The notes beneath the pieces were generated by a model that saw nothing but the letters and a program-made list of their open reading frames with translations, searched no databases and was not told where the DNA came from. A stretch of DNA of 50,448 nt from a virus. Made by a program: the position numbers and the translations under genes. Below are positions 48,201 through 50,448 of the stretch, piece by piece; position 1 is the stretch's first letter, and every line of letters begins with the position of its first letter. Location: the IMG/VR virus record IMGVR_UViG_3300046777_001448, positions 1 to 50,448 of that record, one strand, 5' to 3'.

Positions 48201-50448
48201 TATTCAATGGGCAGACCTGGATCATTATTAAGAGCTGTAGATAATCCATTCACTAGAGAGTATGGTGAGCCAGTAGTCGAGATTAGAGAACCATTCCAAA
48301 GAATACATTATCTAAATTCATTCTCTCACATACTTTCTAATCAAATACAAGAAAATATAAACAATGTATCCACAGTTGTAACAGCAGTATCAGATGGAAA
48401 GTATCCAGTAACAGTAGCATTAGATAAAGGTGCTCCCGCAGACAGACAAACTGAAATGACTGTTGAAACTGGAATATATTTTGATAACGTAGTTGGTTCT
48501 GGTTTCTTCGGTTTTCTACATCCACTCTTGCATCCTTTCGAAACAGGAAGAGGAATATCAAAAGCTGCAACAGGTGCTCCAGATGAATTGAGCGCAAAGA
48601 GAATAGCTCTTGGACACTTAAAAGAATCAATAAAAGATATTTATGGTGGAGAACTTTTAGTAATCGGAAACGCAGATATTAGACCACATGACCTTGTATA
48701 TATAGCAGATATATATGAAAGAATGTATGGAATATTTGAAGTAGAACAAGTTATACATCACTTTACTCCAGAGTTGGGTTACGTAACATCTATTACCCCC
48801 AACGCCTTGGTCTCTATAAATGATCCAGCTAGATGGTATATGACATCATGGATAAACTCTTGGATGTCTGTACAAAACATAAGAAATGATACTAGAATAT
48901 ATCTAGATTCAATAAGAGCCGGAAATACTGGTATGTCGCTTGGTGGACAAATATCTGTAGACAGTTTGGCTGAAACATTGTCTCCTCAGATGATAGGAGC
49001 AATGCAGTACACCCATGGATCATCTGCTTTAATTAAGGATATAGTTGCTTCTAACACAGCAGAAAATTTCCCTGATATTTCTTCAGACATAAGAGCCCAA
49101 GCACAAAAAGATGGGAATAATGGAATTGTGTCAGCAGGAGCAATTGCTGCCGGAATTGCAATATCTTCTGTTCCTCTTATTGGACAAGCAGCATGGAAGG
49201 GCTGGCAGTGGGTTAGAGATAACCTAATGGATCAACACGGATGCTATGTACAGTATCTCAATAAGAATGGTCAGGCAATGGATGCGGGACTGTCTTATAA
49301 TCAAGGAATGGTCGTTGGAAGATATCACTCCAAGGCTTTATTACCTGGAGTATTAGGCTCTAGAGTAAATGCTAAAACTCCGGATGGATATTCCTATATC
49401 AGAACAGATGATATATTTAAGAGCCTAGGATGGAAAGAAACACAGATATCTTCTTTTGTTAAATATTCAAGCTACGAAAATGCACTTGTCCATGCGCAAG
49501 TCTTAAATCTTTCAGGGCTTGGTCCAGAGAAAGCTGGCCTTGAACCAATGTTTAAAGTAGTTTGTACACTAGATACCTCTAGGGGATATCAGAACTCTGG
49601 AGTTGAAGACGCTGACACCATATATGTAACAGACATATTTAGTAACGATAAGGCAAAGTTCACAGTCAGATTAGATGGAATAAACGCAAAAGAAAAATCA
49701 TCGTTCTCATTTACTAATAGAATAAAAAGTGGAAAAATTACTGGCTACAGAGAAGGTTACTTGGAATCTATTCCAGGTGTTGAGATTATTATATTTACAG
49801 CAGAACCAAACATTGACAGTACTGGAGTTAATCCTCCACTAGACTTGGTGGTTGGCAATACTGTACAGGTCACTGGAGTCTCAGATAATTTAGATAGATC
49901 TTACAGGGTTGCTTTTGTTAATGAATCTGTTTTTATCGTACAAAAAGATCAAACACAAACACCAAGTCCAAGCTTGGCTAATTTTACCGAATCAGATTGG
50001 ATCATATATGGAATACAGTCAAGAAACGCTACATACAAAACTGTAGAGAGCAATGACGAAGGTGGTTCTGCAATGCCAACGGTAGGAGTTGGAAACAAAG
50101 CTACAATGTACGTAAAAGAAAAATTAAAAGATAAAGTTTTCGTTTTAAGAATAGCAAAATCAAGAGCTACTGGTGGACTTGTATCTGACATAGATTTTGA
50201 AGCAGGCTCTATTTATAATAAAGAGTCTAATTATCTAAAAGAAAAATATGGAAGAACTCTTGGTTCAGTTTTTTATCAGAATGAGTCAGCAATTGTTTCA
50301 AAAAATAAAAATTATGTTTATTCTTTATTTGTCAAAAACTTAGATGAAAATAATAATGTTAATTTAGATAAAGTTAAGTTAAATGTTGCTCAATCTTTAA
50401 CCTCTAGTATATTAAAAAATAATTCTAATGATACCGTATCATCTAGAT
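39283..50448 (+). CDS. Giant baseplate/hub protein with two +1 frameshifts (39511, 41870); 3' partial
   Basis: Three frames join. 39283-39510 (76 residues, ends 'DDLLIRLI'); CGG at 39511, skip C; 39512-41869 (786 residues, starting '(G)YDKNDKLSVAAIDDCIGDYY'); CGG at 41870, skip C; 41871-50447 (2859 residues, starting '(G)RLKENSKNAEKYLDTI'). Total 3721 residues, no stop before the window end. I read 39512-39946 codon by codon and found no stop. It contains a beta-rich tail part ('FVPPLSIDVNT'), OB-fold/hub-like strands ('LFNGTITEVQTGDIITVTA'), two hydrophobic stretches (~44905-45050, ~49127-49195), a late-control/gpD-like hub segment ('IGNADIRPHDLVYIADIYE', 'YGIFEVEQVIHHF') at ~48651-48785 and a nuclease-like motif near 49600-49705. 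It probably forms the central baseplate. Confidence 0.82.
39508..39514 (+). other. Recoding site 2: ATA-CGG-T, +1 frameshift
   Basis: 0 frame: TTA ATA CGG TTA TGA. Product frame: ATA (C) GGT TAT GAC. The +1 frame has a stop at 39506-39508 and the 0 frame stops at 39517-39519, so the shift must occur within about 11 bases (39509-39519), which contain the CGG. This is the tightest of the three sites and makes CGG, or a codon next to it, the shift point. Confidence 0.85.
41867..41873 (+). other. Recoding site 3: AAG-CGG-A, +1 frameshift
   Basis: 0 frame: ATT AAG CGG AAG ATT, stopping at TGA 41900-41902. Product frame: AAG (C) GGA AGA TTA, open to the window end. The +1 frame is closed upstream by TAG at 41856-41858, so the shift lies between 41859 and 41902, with CGG inside. 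The 2859 codons that follow would otherwise have no start or SD. Confidence 0.82.
49600..49705 (+). other. Nuclease-like (SNase/OB) motif inside hub gene
   Basis: In the hub frame, 'VEDADTIYVTDIF' followed by 'FTVRLDGINAKE' resembles the staphylococcal-nuclease core ('DGDT..V', then 'VRL.GID.PE'). The Arg and final Glu of that core are kept, but the Asp-Thr pair is Asn-Ala here, so catalysis is doubtful; a binding or structural OB fold is more likely. Confidence 0.35.

Noticed and set aside
41903-50448. 8.5 kb without genes
   Set aside because: It is one open frame continuing the hub gene in the +1 frame to the window edge; it lacks its own start and its stop lies outside.
1-50448. Stop-codon reassignment as the cause of broken genes
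   Set aside because: TAA, TGA and TAG all end ordinary genes here, and reading through a stop would not restore the +1 frame.

Overview
The window is one transcriptional direction (all genes on +) of the virion-structure region of a large tailed phage with a contractile tail (myovirus). It is AT-rich and compact, with Shine-Dalgarno-led genes, a portal, an HK97-type protease and capsid protein, sheath and tube genes, tail chaperones, tape-measure-size genes and a giant hub gene. No terminase, replication gene, tRNA or lysis gene is visible. The host cannot be fixed from the sequence. Canonical SD sites, sigma70-like promoters and three normally used stop codons fit a bacterium with the standard stop code.

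Layout: 1-3352, two FN3-type tail-tip/fibre proteins, the first cut by the window edge. 3408-8345, two tiny genes, portal, a small acidic protein, a GT-A glycosyltransferase and the prohead protease with a scaffold-like tail. 8373-10221, a capsid decoration candidate and the major capsid protein, closed by a strong GC hairpin. 10357-17050, a block of fibre/adhesin genes (collagen-like, C1q-like, glycine-rich). 17062-22338, unknowns, neck adaptor and stopper candidates, a first sheath-like protein with an extra N-terminal domain and a terminator candidate. 22452-26180, main sheath and three tube-fold paralogues. 26245-27364, two related tail chaperones. 27382-38798, two tape-measure-size proteins. 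38813 to the end, a small disordered protein and one giant baseplate/hub gene that leaves the window after 3721 residues.

The most striking result is a recoding system. Three times a clear protein runs off frame and continues in the +1 frame: once in the protease (6860) and twice in the giant hub (39511 and 41870). At each break the 0-frame codon is CGG. I checked every CGG on the + strand against the gene frames by eye. These three are the only in-frame CGG codons in about 49 kb of coding sequence, although CGT, CGC, CGA, AGA and AGG are used for Arg and other NCG codons (ACG, GCG, TCG, CCG) are common. Skipping the C gives Gly (GGA, GGT, GGA) each time and restores a long open frame. This looks like a genome in which CGG is unassigned or unreadable and is used as a programmed +1 frameshift (or quadruplet) signal in genes for capsid maturation and the tail hub.

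Apart from the frameshifted hub gene, which fills 39283-50448 without a gap, no stretch over 300 bases lacks a gene.
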